From Bacteroidota bacterium (GTDB taxonomy: Bacteria > Bacteroidota > Bacteroidia > 2-12-FULL-35-15): DNA of 32,551 bases. The position numbers were made by a program, and so were the translations under genes. Location of the stretch: NCBI GenBank assembly GCA_021323165.1, contig JAJTCJ010000121.1, positions 1 to 32,551 on the forward strand, written 5' to 3'. Below the pieces are notes generated by a model. The model saw only the letters and a list, made by a program, of their open reading frames with translations. It ran no database searches and had not been told where the DNA came from. Of the stretch, positions 17,227-24,851 are shown in pieces. Every line of letters begins with the position of its first letter. Within the stretch, counting starts at the first letter, position 1.

Positions 17227-18780
17227 TTATTTTTTTATCAGCCCGGAATCAGGATCACGTTTATTCAATTTTCTGAGATTCACATCAATATACCTTTCGG
17301 TAGGCAGCAATGCCATCTGGATCCTTTTAGCGTAGGTTATACTATCAATGATTTCTTTTTGGTGTTCTTCAACAATATGCTTTTGATGTTCCACTTCCTT
17401 TTTCTGTTTTTCAACAAGATCTTTTTGAATTTCTATAATATCCTTTTGTTTTCTGGTTGTCTGAAGCGATCTGAAAATAAAGCCGGCAAAAAAGAGGACA
17501 AGTAAAAGTCCGAACAACACAAATAAAATAATAATATTCTGTTTTCTGCTCTTTTCTTTTGCCAGCAACTCCTGATTCTGTAATTCCTTATTAAACTCAG
17601 CTTGAGCAATAGCTTCTTTTTTTTCAAAATCAAAATTCATCTGATTCTGGATAGTTTGTTTTCGTGATTCTTCATTATCAAGGCTATCACTGTAAAGAAT
17701 ATATAATTTATGATTTTCGAATGCACTCCTGTAATCCGAGCGGGCACTATCAATATGAGATAAAGTAAGGTATACTTCTTTAAGACAATCTTTCGAACCT
17801 ATTTTTAAAGCAACTTCCTTTGCAGTAGACAGGAATTTTAATGCTTCGTTATATTTTTTCTGTTTGGTTAGAAAACTTCCGATATGCTTATTTGAAATGG
17901 CAATTCCAAGACTATCCTCAATTTCTTCCTGGATCTTTAAGGAGGCCTGATAATTTTTTAATACTTCCGAATAATTTCCCTGAGCTTCATACACCACACC
18001 GATCCCATCATAATTCTTTGCAAGCCAATTATAATTTTCAAGTTCTTTGTTGATCTTCATGGCTGCATTGTATTCTTTTAGAGCAGCCGGATAATTGCCT
18101 TGTGCGTAATAAACATTTCCAAGATTATGATAAGAACTGGCAATGGTTTGCTGTTCCTTAAGTTCTTCCCTTATTTTTAAAGCTTTTAATTGGTTCTTTA
18201 AAGCTTCTGGATAATTACCCTGATCATAATATAGATTTCCGATATTATTGTAAGATGAGGCAATTCCTTTTTTATTTCTTGAATTGTTGGGATCCTTAAT
18301 TGCTATCAGCTCCCTAATTTTCAAGGAACTTAAATAGTTTTTTAATGCTTCAGGATAATTTCCCTGTTCATAATATACGAGTCCGATATTATTCAAAGAA
18401 ATTGCGATCCCATTCTGATCATTCATTGCCTGATTGATTTTATTGGCATTCAAATAATTTTTCAATGCCTCCGCAAGATTTCCTTTATCCTCCGCCAAAT
18501 AACCAAATAATATATAGGTATCAGCCAAGAACTTTTTATTAGAAACGGTTTCCGATAATACTAATGCCTGATTTAAATATTCCTTCGCTTTTTCATCATC
18601 AGAAAATTCGTATTCCAGGAAAAGTTCATGATAAGTAATTATCTTAACTGTATCTTCGTTAACAGTTTTGATGACAGTTAAAAGAGAATCTATTTTTGGA
18701 GATTGGGAGTACAGGGAAGACATTCCTGCAAGACAGAAAAAAATGACAGAAAGAATATTTGTAATAAAATACTTCTTCAT
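17227..18780 (-). CDS. TPR transmembrane protein lacking the SpoIIE domain (array gene 2)
   Basis: The 517-aa product has a signal peptide (MKKYFITNILSVIFFCLAG...), at least six TPR units of 40 residues (for example SSYNNIGNLYYDQGNYPEAL and SSYHNLGNVYYAQGNYPAAL), and a membrane helix near residues 415-437 (NIIILFVLFGLLLVLFFAGF). A coiled coil follows, then the linker EIIDSITYAKRIQMALLP. It continues with TERYIDVNLRKLNKRDPDSG and stops, without the phosphatase present in array genes 1 and 4. The ending is longer and more ordered than in array gene 3. From memory, phosphatase-less proteins with similar endings occur in other Bacteroidota, so this may be a stable form. The gene starts 51 nt after array gene 1 and is followed after 10 nt by array gene 3. 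Confidence 0.9.
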   Translation of the reverse strand: MKKYFITNILSVIFFCLAGMSSLYSQSPKIDSLLTVIKTVNEDTVKIITYHELFLEYEFSDDEKAKEYLNQALVLSETVSNKKFLADTYILFGYLAEDKGNLAEALKNYLNANKINQAMNDQNGIAISLNNIGLVYYEQGNYPEALKNYLSSLKIRELIAIKDPNNSRNKKGIASSYNNIGNLYYDQGNYPEALKNQLKALKIREELKEQQTIASSYHNLGNVYYAQGNYPAALKEYNAAMKINKELENYNWLAKNYDGIGVVYEAQGNYSEVLKNYQASLKIQEEIEDSLGIAISNKHIGSFLTKQKKYNEALKFLSTAKEVALKIGSKDCLKEVYLTLSHIDSARSDYRSAFENHKLYILYSDSLDNEESRKQTIQNQMNFDFEKKEAIAQAEFNKELQNQELLAKEKSRKQNIIILFVLFGLLLVLFFAGFIFRSLQTTRKQKDIIEIQKDLVEKQKKEVEHQKHIVEEHQKEIIDSITYAKRIQMALLPTERYIDVNLRKLNKRDPDSGLIKK

Positions 18781-18831
18781 ATTGATTTCATTGTTTAACC
18801 TTCAAGCTTGTTAAACACTTTAACCTAAGGG

Positions 18832-20985
18832 TTAAACCCTTATACCAATTAATGTAACGTCATCTATCTGCTCAAGATCACCTTTCCATTCGTCAAATGT
18901 TCTTTCAAGGATTTGCTTCTGCAGATCAAGAGGCTGAAATGCTATTTGCCGAACAAGTTCTTTCAATTGTGAACGTTTGAATTTTTTCTTTTTTTCTCCT
19001 CCAAACTGATCTGCGAACCCATCTGTAAACAAGATCAACTGATCATCTTTTTGGAGTTGTACTTTATGATTTGTAAAAGGCAAAAGTCTATCAGCATAAC
19101 CTATTGGCTGCTTGTCTGCCTTTATTTCAATTGTTTCGGAGCCTCTGATGATCCATAATGGATTATTTGCTCCAGACCATTCCAGCTCAAAGGTCGATAA
19201 ATTCATACGCATAATAGACATATCCATTCCATCTTTGTTATCACCGATCCTTCCGGTCTGACTAAGATCTTTTATAATGCGTGTTCGAAGCTGCTCCATT
19301 ATTTCTGCCGGACTCAGCAATTCGGGAACTGCATTTATTTCATTTAGAAATGAAGTTCCCAGCATTGTTAAAAAAGCGCCCGGAACACCATGACCGGTGC
19401 AATCCGCAGCAGTTAAATACCAGAATTTATCAGAAGTATTGAGTGCTTTTTTTTCAAGAGACCAATAAAAGTCTCCGCTTACAATATCTTTCGGACGATA
19501 GAAAACAAAATGCTCCGGCAGATGTTTGCTCACATGCTCTTCCTCTTTCAATAATGCGAGCTGTATCCTTTTCGCATAAGTGATGCTGTCAATGATCTCT
19601 TTCTGCTTTTCATCAACGATCGCTTTCTGTCCTTCAATGATCTTATTTTTTTGCTGAGTGTTCTTATAACGATTCAATACATACAAAGAGAAAGCGATCA
19701 TTAATGCGATTCCGCCAAAAAGAGCATACTTTAATGTCCGCTGCTGCTTCAAAGAACTTTGCTGAGCAGCGATCTGTGCATCTTTTACTTTTTCTGCTTC
19801 CATATTCTTAACACTATCGGCTGCAACTTTTCTTTCATAAGAATATTGAAACTGTTTTTGAAGAGATGCTTTTCTTGTTGATTCATTCAGTGCACTATCC
19901 TTCATTTTCATATAGAACTCATGCATTTCAAGAGCTTCTTTATAATTTCCCTGTTTCTTGAATATTTGTCCGAGTAAGTTAGACGCATCAGCCAGTTCAT
20001 ACACATATCCTATTTCCTTTGCAAGCGAAAAAGCTTCTTTTGCAAAAACAGAAGCTTTAACAAGGTTTCCAATTTTAAGATAAACAGAACCGAGATTAAT
20101 GGTAGTACTTGTAAGAGAAGGCTTATCATCAAGTGTTTTCAAAAGATCATAACTTTTCAGATGATATTGGAGCGCTTCCTGATCTTTTCCCTGATCCTCA
20201 AAAATATTACCAATATTGGTATATGAATATGCGATGCCGTTTTTATCTCCGATTTCTTCCTGGATTTTCAAGGCTTTATTCAGATATGATAATGCTATAT
20301 CATATTTATTTTTTTTCCTGTAAAGCATTGCGAGATTTCCAAGAGATATTTCCTCACCTCTTTTGTTACCAAGTTTTTCATTAATAGCTAAACTTTTTAA
20401 ATTATAAGAGATAGCTGTTTTAATATCTCCTTGACGATTGTAAATTATTGCCAGATTATTTGTTGTACTTGCTATTCCTGATGAATCCTGTACATTCTCA
20501 TACATCTTCAGACTCATGTGATAGTAATCCAATGCGCTTAAGATATCTCCCTGGGATTTATACACATAACCGATATTATTTAATGTGGCAGCAACTCCAT
20601 TCTTATTACCGATTGCCTTCATTATCTCTGCGGCTTTCTGATAATAATATATTGAGCTGTCAAGCATACCTCTGTTGTTAAACAGATAGCCTTTATTGAT
20701 TAATGAATTGGCATAGTGGTAAGTACCTCGCTTACGATAAGATTCGTTTTTATGAGACATTAAAGACAAGCCCAACAATCGCATCTGTTCGTTATAAACA
20801 GGCCATACATTATCATCAGTACTTTGTTCAACGATCTTATTTAATATATGAAGTTTAACTGTATCGTCAACGGAAACATTAAGTTCCTTAATCAGCGAAT
20901 CAACAATGGGCTGTGAAGCAGCTGATGCTGCGTAGAAACAGATCAGAAAAACAAAAAAGAATTTAAGCTTTGATCGTATTGACAT
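18832..20985 (-). CDS. TPR receptor with transmembrane helix and SpoIIE/PP2C phosphatase (array gene 1, catalytic)
   Basis: The 717-aa product opens with a signal peptide (to about residue 25, ASAASQP), then seven TPR units (for example ATLNNIGYVYKSQGDILSAL and YSYTNIGNIFEDQGKDQEAL). A membrane helix near residue 420 (YALFGGIALMIAFSLYVL) and a coiled coil precede the linker EIIDSITYAKRIQLALL. The SpoIIE-type PP2C phosphatase fills the last ~230 residues, with all acidic motifs: SGDFYW, TAADCTGHGVPGAF, FTDGFADQFGG and QIDDVTLIGI. The likely topology is periplasmic TPR sensor, one membrane pass, cytoplasmic Ser/Thr phosphatase. It is the first gene of the array and has the only clear promoter box, at 21057-21064, with a leader of about 70 nt, so it probably drives the whole unit down to nth. 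Confidence 0.93.
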   Translation of the reverse strand: MSIRSKLKFFFVFLICFYAASAASQPIVDSLIKELNVSVDDTVKLHILNKIVEQSTDDNVWPVYNEQMRLLGLSLMSHKNESYRKRGTYHYANSLINKGYLFNNRGMLDSSIYYYQKAAEIMKAIGNKNGVAATLNNIGYVYKSQGDILSALDYYHMSLKMYENVQDSSGIASTTNNLAIIYNRQGDIKTAISYNLKSLAINEKLGNKRGEEISLGNLAMLYRKKNKYDIALSYLNKALKIQEEIGDKNGIAYSYTNIGNIFEDQGKDQEALQYHLKSYDLLKTLDDKPSLTSTTINLGSVYLKIGNLVKASVFAKEAFSLAKEIGYVYELADASNLLGQIFKKQGNYKEALEMHEFYMKMKDSALNESTRKASLQKQFQYSYERKVAADSVKNMEAEKVKDAQIAAQQSSLKQQRTLKYALFGGIALMIAFSLYVLNRYKNTQQKNKIIEGQKAIVDEKQKEIIDSITYAKRIQLALLKEEEHVSKHLPEHFVFYRPKDIVSGDFYWSLEKKALNTSDKFWYLTAADCTGHGVPGAFLTMLGTSFLNEINAVPELLSPAEIMEQLRTRIIKDLSQTGRIGDNKDGMDMSIMRMNLSTFELEWSGANNPLWIIRGSETIEIKADKQPIGYADRLLPFTNHKVQLQKDDQLILFTDGFADQFGGEKKKKFKRSQLKELVRQIAFQPLDLQKQILERTFDEWKGDLEQIDDVTLIGIRV

Positions 20986-21056
20986 TCTGACTCAGCCGGT
21001 TATTCAACCGAAGGATTAATATTTTATAATTAATATAATGTTGTTATTCTGTAAAA

Positions 21057-21064
21057 CAAATATA
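21057..21064 (-). promoter_or_regulatory. Bacteroidota -7 box (TATATTTG) for the TPR/SpoIIE array
   Basis: On the minus strand TATATTTG matches TAnnTTTG, 71 nt before the ATG of array gene 1 and directly after the terminator of the E1 gene. The leader contains a small stem (CGGTT/AACCG near 20997-21009), whose role is unknown. Confidence 0.5.
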
Positions 21065-21071
21065 AACTAAA

Positions 21072-21097
21072 ACAGCCCCGAAAAACTCCGGGGCTGT
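21072..21097 (-). terminator. Intrinsic terminator of the E1 dehydrogenase gene
   Basis: A perfect 9-bp GC-rich stem (ACAGCCCCG at 21072-21080 with 21089-21097) and an 8-nt loop are followed on the minus strand by TTTAG. It lies 19 nt after the stop codon. Confidence 0.9.
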
Positions 21098-21115
21098 AAC
21101 TATTTAATGTCAATA

Positions 21116-23113
21116 TTAATAATTTACCAAGTCCTGCAATTGCTTTTCAAATCTGGCTTTTGGGAGAAAGTTCCATTCAAGGTCAGCGTTCATTGGAACA
21201 GGGGTATCTAAGCTTGCGGAACGAACAACAGGCGCATCCAGATTTTCGAAACATGATTCAGAAATCACAGCTGCCAGCTCACCTCCAAAACCTCCGATCA
21301 ACGTGTCTTCATGAAGTATGATCGCTTTACCTGTTTTGTTAACCGAATTGATGATCGCCTCTTTATCATAAGGAAGTAGAGTTCTAAGATCGATTAGATC
21401 TGCAGAAATCCCAGGATGCTTATCAAGCACTTCCATTGCCCAATGCACTCCGATACCATAAGTAATGATGCTTACTGCATTACCTTCTCTTACAAGCTTT
21501 GCTTTCCCGATAGGAACAGTGAAATAATCATCAGGCACATCTTCAGTGATACTTCTGTAAAGTGCTTTCTGCTCAAAATACATAACAGGATTCGGATCCT
21601 CAAATGATGCAAGAAGCAAACCTTTTGCATCAGATGGGAAAGCAGGATAAACTACTTTTAAACCCGGAGTATGAGTAAACCATGCTTCATTGCTTTGCGA
21701 ATGAAATGGTCCGGCAGCTACGGCAGCACCTGTAGGCATACGAACAACCACATCCGCATTTTGTCCCCAGCGGTAATGTGATTTAGCAAGATTATTCACG
21801 ATCTGATTGAATCCCTCTGTCACGAAATCAGCGAACTGCATTTCAACCATCGCTTTCATACCGTTTATAGAAAGTCCGAATCCGCTGCCAATAATAGCCG
21901 ATTCACAAAGAGGTGTATTACGAACTCGTTTCTTCCCGAACTCTTCTACAAATCCATCCGTGATTTTAAAAACACCACCGTATTCAGCAATATCCTGTCC
22001 CATAAGCACAAGATTCGCATGCTTTCTCATCGCTAGCCTTAATCCGTCAGAGATCGCATCGATCATTCTTTTATTTGTTTTATTTCCGGATGCTTTTGTT
22101 TCCTTAAAATCAAAAGGAGCGTACATCGCTGCTAGCTCTTTTTCTGTATCAGGAGGCGGTAATGTCTCTGCATAAGCAAGTTCAAGACCTCGTTCAATTT
22201 CTTCTTTTATTTCAGAGCGGAACTCCTCTATCATTTTTTCATCAAGCACACCTTCCTCCAATAAAAATTTCTCATAATTATTTAAAGGATCTTTTTTTCC
22301 CCAGATCTCTAATAATTCTTTGGGAACATATTTGGTTCCGGAAGCTTCTTCATGTCCTCTCATCCTGAAAGTAATGAGTTCTAGTAATACCGGGCGTGGA
22401 TTTTTACGGATTGATTCTGCAAGTTTTTTTACGGTATCATAAACTTCAAGGATATTGTTCCCATCAACCTGCACTGCTTCCATGCCGTATCCAATACCTT
22501 TATCGATGAACTGCTTACAGCGAAATTGCTCATTGCTAGGTGTAGATAATCCATAACCATTATTCTCGATCGCGAAAATAACAGGCAGATCCCATACCGC
22601 AGCAACATTCAGGGCTTCATGGAAATCTCCTTCACTTGCTCCACCATCTCCACTATAAACCAATGTTGCTTTATTATTATTCTTTAAAAGATTTCCCAAT
22701 GCAATACCGTCAGCTAATCCTAGCTGTGGGCCTAAATGAGAGATCATACCAATTATCTTGTATTCCTGTGTTCCGAAGTGAAATGAACGATCACGGCCGT
22801 TAGTAAATCCGCTTGGTTTTCCCTGGAACTGACAAAACAAGCGGTTCAAAGGAATCTCCCTTGAAGTAAATACTCCGAGATTCCGATGCATTGGTAAAAT
22901 ATATTCTTCTTTATCCAATGCCATGGCAGCACCAACAGAACCGGCTTCCTGCCCAATACCACTGAACCATTTAGCGATGCGGCCCTGACGCAAAAGCACC
23001 AGCATCTTCTCTTCTATCATTCGTGGCTTTAAAACACCTTTGTATAATGCAATAAGCGTTTCATCCTTGTGTTTTTTCCGGTCGTAACGAATGGCAGTTT
23101 CTGCTGTGATCAT
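21116..23113 (-). CDS. Fused 2-oxoacid dehydrogenase E1, alpha and beta in one chain
   Basis: The 665-aa protein joins both E1 subunits of a thiamine-diphosphate-dependent 2-oxoacid dehydrogenase. The alpha half (residues ~1-335) has the ThDP motif starting GDGGASEGDFHEALN and ending IENNGYGLST. The beta half (from ~345) has GQDIAEYGGVFKITDGF, TPLCESAIIGSGFGLS and MQFADFVTEGFNQIVNN. The complex decarboxylates a 2-oxoacid and passes the acyl group to a lipoyl E2, feeding acyl-CoA to central metabolism. The overall look is closest to branched-chain 2-oxoacid dehydrogenase, but pyruvate cannot be excluded. E2 and E3 are not next to it. It has its own promoter box (23139-23146) and terminator (21072-21097), so it is monocistronic. 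Confidence 0.94.
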   Translation of the reverse strand: MITAETAIRYDRKKHKDETLIALYKGVLKPRMIEEKMLVLLRQGRIAKWFSGIGQEAGSVGAAMALDKEEYILPMHRNLGVFTSREIPLNRLFCQFQGKPSGFTNGRDRSFHFGTQEYKIIGMISHLGPQLGLADGIALGNLLKNNNKATLVYSGDGGASEGDFHEALNVAAVWDLPVIFAIENNGYGLSTPSNEQFRCKQFIDKGIGYGMEAVQVDGNNILEVYDTVKKLAESIRKNPRPVLLELITFRMRGHEEASGTKYVPKELLEIWGKKDPLNNYEKFLLEEGVLDEKMIEEFRSEIKEEIERGLELAYAETLPPPDTEKELAAMYAPFDFKETKASGNKTNKRMIDAISDGLRLAMRKHANLVLMGQDIAEYGGVFKITDGFVEEFGKKRVRNTPLCESAIIGSGFGLSINGMKAMVEMQFADFVTEGFNQIVNNLAKSHYRWGQNADVVVRMPTGAAVAAGPFHSQSNEAWFTHTPGLKVVYPAFPSDAKGLLLASFEDPNPVMYFEQKALYRSITEDVPDDYFTVPIGKAKLVREGNAVSIITYGIGVHWAMEVLDKHPGISADLIDLRTLLPYDKEAIINSVNKTGKAIILHEDTLIGGFGGELAAVISESCFENLDAPVVRSASLDTPVPMNADLEWNFLPKARFEKQLQDLVNY

Positions 23114-23138
23114 AATAATGTTCTGATTGAATAAGCGA

Positions 23139-23146
23139 CAAAATTA
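23139..23146 (-). promoter_or_regulatory. Bacteroidota -7 box (TAATTTTG) for the E1 gene
   Basis: On the minus strand TAATTTTG matches TAnnTTTG, 25 nt upstream of the E1 ATG at 23113. It stands back to back with the plus-strand box at 23183-23190, making a compact divergent promoter region. Confidence 0.45.
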
Positions 23147-23182
23147 TTAAAATTTAAGGACTTTAGGAGGGTTATTTTTTCG

Positions 23183-23190
23183 TAAATTTG
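23183..23190 (+). promoter_or_regulatory. Bacteroidota -7 box (TAAATTTG) for the FeoB-associated gene
   Basis: TAAATTTG matches TAnnTTTG and ends 7 nt before ATG 23198. It supports that ATG as the original start of the broken small gene, and it could also serve the secreted protein gene downstream. Confidence 0.45.
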
Positions 23191-23197
23191 TTTTATA

Positions 23198-23337
23198 ATG
23201 CTTCAACAGTCAGTTTATCCGGAGCCGTTGCTTATGTTGTATACAGGATGTATTCCGCAGTCAAAAAAAAACAGGCATGCGGCAAATGCGTATTAATGAA
23301 AGCTGCTAAATCGAGCGGTAAGACAATCTCCGAATAA
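23198..23337 (+). pseudogene. FeoB-associated Cys-rich membrane protein, frameshifted
   Basis: From ATG 23198 the frame reads MLQQSVY, the usual kind of start for these proteins, then turns to unrelated sequence and stops. One base out of phase, from about 23215, another frame reads LSGAVAYVVYRMYSAVKKKQ, then ACGKCVLMKAAKSSGKTISE, and stops at 23335-23337. That is a single membrane helix, a basic stretch and a Cys-x-x-Cys pair, the layout of the small FeoB-associated proteins linked to ferrous iron uptake. Joining the two needs one extra base (or one plus a multiple of three) between about 23213 and 23218. The hydrophobic part is short, so slightly more than one base may be missing. No feoA or feoB is in the window. 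The family call rests on layout and motif, not a search. Confidence 0.6.
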
Positions 23338-23373
23338 AGGAACAATGTTTGTTCTGAGCTTCAAAAAAACTTC

Positions 23374-23937
23374 ATGAAAAATATTTTCCTTTTTATTGTC
23401 CTCTATACTTCTACTTACACTTTAAAAGCTCAGGATTCCACGAGAACCAAACTTCTTTATGGCTTCAATAATGCCTATTACTTAACTGCTCCTACAGGAT
23501 GGGTCATGGATAGTGAAAGCGGAAAAGAAGAAGGATTCACAGCAGTGCTTTATCCTGAAGGTTCCACCTGGAGCGGTGGTAAAACCGTTATGTATACAAC
23601 TTTCGCAAATTATGATTCTACGAAGAATGAGACACTGAAAGATTTTATCAAATCCGACAGCATACGATTCAAACAGAATTCACATAATCCAACCATCAGC
23701 CGTCAGAAATCGATAAACCTTGGAAAAAATAAAGATGCAATTGTTTACAGCTACATTGATCATGATAATAAAAACCATGATCTCGTTGCATATATTGGAG
23801 AAAAGAAAGGTGTAACCATGATCGTAATCACATCGCTTGATAAAAACGGATGTATAAACAATTACAGCAAATTCCAGTCTTTGGTGAGATCTTACAGATT
23901 TTTAACCGATAAAGTGAATATAAGAATTGGTAAGTAG
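23374..23937 (+). CDS. Secreted protein of unknown function
   Basis: The 187-aa product has a signal peptide (MKNIFLFIVLYTSTYTLKAQ) and should be exported. The mature part is a mixed alpha/beta domain with LTAPTGWVMDSESGKEEGF, a following AVLYPEGSTWSGGKTVMYTTF, and a C-terminal FQSLVRSYRFL helix. That arrangement resembles small domains in which a beta-sheet carries one packed helix, as in PsbP/DUF1795-like proteins, but the match is too loose to name a family. The gene starts 36 nt after the FeoB-associated remnant and may have been in one transcript with it. Its 3' side is an AT-rich inverted-repeat region shared with the convergent GLPGLI gene. Confidence 0.8.
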   Translation: MKNIFLFIVLYTSTYTLKAQDSTRTKLLYGFNNAYYLTAPTGWVMDSESGKEEGFTAVLYPEGSTWSGGKTVMYTTFANYDSTKNETLKDFIKSDSIRFKQNSHNPTISRQKSINLGKNKDAIVYSYIDHDNKNHDLVAYIGEKKGVTMIVITSLDKNGCINNYSKFQSLVRSYRFLTDKVNIRIGK

Positions 23938-23940
23938 TAA

Positions 23941-24126
23941 GTTCGAAGCTGGGAGAGCGTAGTTGGGAGTTAGGAGAACTTAGTTCGTAGACGGTTAGAA
24001 TATTAATTATATCTCTTCGTATTAATATCTGAACATGCGAGTTTAAGATTATATTTATAGGACATTAGTATAAAACTTGAGGTTAACCGTTTCCGAACTA
24101 CAAACTAGAAACTACAAACTCCTAAC
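23941..24126. repeat. Imperfect composite inverted repeat between convergent genes
   Basis: Left-arm pieces GTTAGGAG (23969), TAGTTCG (23981) and ACGGTTA (23991) are mirrored in reverse order by TAACCGT (24084), CGAACTA (24094) and CTCCTAAC (24119). The centre holds an 8-bp stem ATATTAAT/ATTAATAT (24000-24007, 24021-24028). Sequence of the GTAGTTNGTAG type is a common intergenic repeat in Bacteroidota. It may also act as a two-way transcription stop. No gene is visible here. Confidence 0.6.
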
Positions 24127-24851
24127 TACCACAAACCAAACATACTCTTGATCATCTGCCGGCCCCAGGGGTTCTTACTGAAATCTTTTTCAAGTTTTGC
24201 CTTTATCTCTGCAGTCTTATAGATCTTGAATTTGCCTTTTGGAGGAGGTACTAATAATACAGCATCCTGCTTTGACACCTCAACAGTTTTGGCAAAATAG
24301 ATCACTCCGCCATCTTCGGTTGCCAAACCTAATATTGTTCCGGGCAAACCGTTAAAACTTTCAGGTCCTGTGCTTGTTGTTAATTCTTCGGAATACCAGG
24401 CATAGATCCTTGTACTGTCATTTGCCTGCCAAATGGCTTTACGACAGTTATATCCTGCAATAGTTCGGGTACTTTCTGTGATCTTCCAGGTTCTTCTCCA
24501 TAAGGAATCTTCTATGTAAATTTTTTCGCCCCAAACATCCTTGATTGTAAACCTTTTGTCAGCTGCAAGGTTCTGATACACCACATTCTTTTCAGTTGCC
24601 CAGCTCATACGTTCTTTCAATTCACTGTCCTGAGGTTTAAAATAAGAAAGACTGTCATTAAAATACAATTCCAGGACATCTACCTTGTTCTTATCTTCTT
24701 CACGAAGCCATTCTTTTACATCCTCACCTTTGAACTTTTTATAAAGGTTTGTCTTTCTTTCGTAAATGATCTTACCGCTGCTCACCTGAGAAAATGAGAA
24801 CACAGGAAACAAAAAAAGAATGATCAAAAGAATCTTAAAAATCGAATTCAT
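24126..24851 (-). CDS. GLPGLI-family secreted protein
   Basis: The product is 241 aa from the ATG at 24849-24851 (a GTG one codon earlier is less likely). A signal peptide (MNSIFKILLIILFLFPVFSFSQ) is followed by SSGKIIYERKTNLYK, typical of the N-terminus of this family. The family-defining motif appears as FNGLPGTILGLATEDGG around residue 180. Function is not established; family members are known mainly from Bacteroidota and commonly sit beside outer-membrane barrel genes, as here. The gene overlaps the end of the barrel gene by 17 nt, so the two are translationally coupled and probably act together at the outer membrane. Confidence 0.9.
   Translation of the reverse strand: MNSIFKILLIILFLFPVFSFSQVSSGKIIYERKTNLYKKFKGEDVKEWLREEDKNKVDVLELYFNDSLSYFKPQDSELKERMSWATEKNVVYQNLAADKRFTIKDVWGEKIYIEDSLWRRTWKITESTRTIAGYNCRKAIWQANDSTRIYAWYSEELTTSTGPESFNGLPGTILGLATEDGGVIYFAKTVEVSKQDAVLLVPPPKGKFKIYKTAEIKAKLEKDFSKNPWGRQMIKSMFGLW

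Noticed and set aside
15600-18600. Regularly spaced near-identical DNA segments of about 120 nt
   Set aside because: They are coding TPR units (40 codons each) in two paralogous genes, not a CRISPR array or satellite repeat.
21807-22175. 122-codon open frame on the plus strand
   Set aside because: It lies wholly antisense to the strongly conserved E1 dehydrogenase gene, has no family features and is a shadow of its codon pattern.
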